DNA from: Erythrobacter donghaensis
Lineage (GTDB): Bacteria > Pseudomonadota > Alphaproteobacteria > Sphingomonadales > Sphingomonadaceae
Direction: 5' to 3'
DNA: 6,675 bases
NCBI RefSeq assembly: GCF_001557325.1
Contig: NZ_LSJS01000026.1
Location: 1-6,675, forward strand
The notes under the pieces: generated by a model
Database searches by the model: none
Seen by the model: only the letters and a program-made list of their open reading frames with translations
Told to the model about the DNA's origin: nothing
Made by a program: the position numbers and the translations under genes
Shown: in pieces, positions 6,657 to 6,675 of the stretch
Layout: every line of letters begins with the position of its first letter
How positions within the stretch are numbered: the first letter of the stretch is position 1

Positions 6657-6675
6657 TAGGCGGGAGTAGCGTAAA

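Noticed and set aside
6636..6675. A tRNA-Ser-like 5' end (GGGGTGTCTGAGCGGT)
   Set aside because: The following bases do not form a D-arm and anticodon stem of the expected spacing, and the window ends before any T-arm could be seen.

Overview
This window is high-GC DNA with strong use of G or C at third codon positions. The gene types are a chemotaxis CheA/STAS/MCP set, a large TonB-dependent receptor and a DUF2332 protein. Together they suggest an alphaproteobacterium, most likely a sphingomonad or Erythrobacter-like organism. That placement is inferred from gene content and style, not from a marker gene.

Positions 1-5235 hold a co-directional minus-strand run. Read in the direction of transcription it contains: a TonB-dependent outer-membrane receptor (5235-2737); a 45-bp spacer with a hairpin across the receptor stop codon; a two-TM methyl-accepting chemotaxis protein (2691-940); a 96-bp spacer; a 57-codon small ORF with a strong Shine-Dalgarno (843-670); an 85-aa STAS-domain protein (673-416); and the N-terminal HPt part of CheA (419-1, cut by the window edge). 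The small ORF, the STAS gene and cheA are joined by two successive 4-bp ATGA stop/start overlaps, which suggests tight translational coupling.

Positions 5236-5471 are a divergent intergenic region. After it, on the plus strand, lies one DUF2332-family gene (5472-6587) of unknown function with a methyltransferase-like glycine motif. The last 88 bases (6588-6675) carry no convincing gene, but they hold a short direct repeat and an imperfect hairpin.

The minus-strand genes plausibly work as a sensing and uptake unit. The outer-membrane receptor imports an unknown ligand, the MCP may sense that ligand or a related cue, and MCP, CheA and the STAS protein pass the signal to motility or another output. 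The ligand cannot be read from the sequence. The best candidates for something undescribed are the unlisted small ORF between the MCP and the STAS gene, and a canonical EF-hand-type calcium loop inside the receptor.
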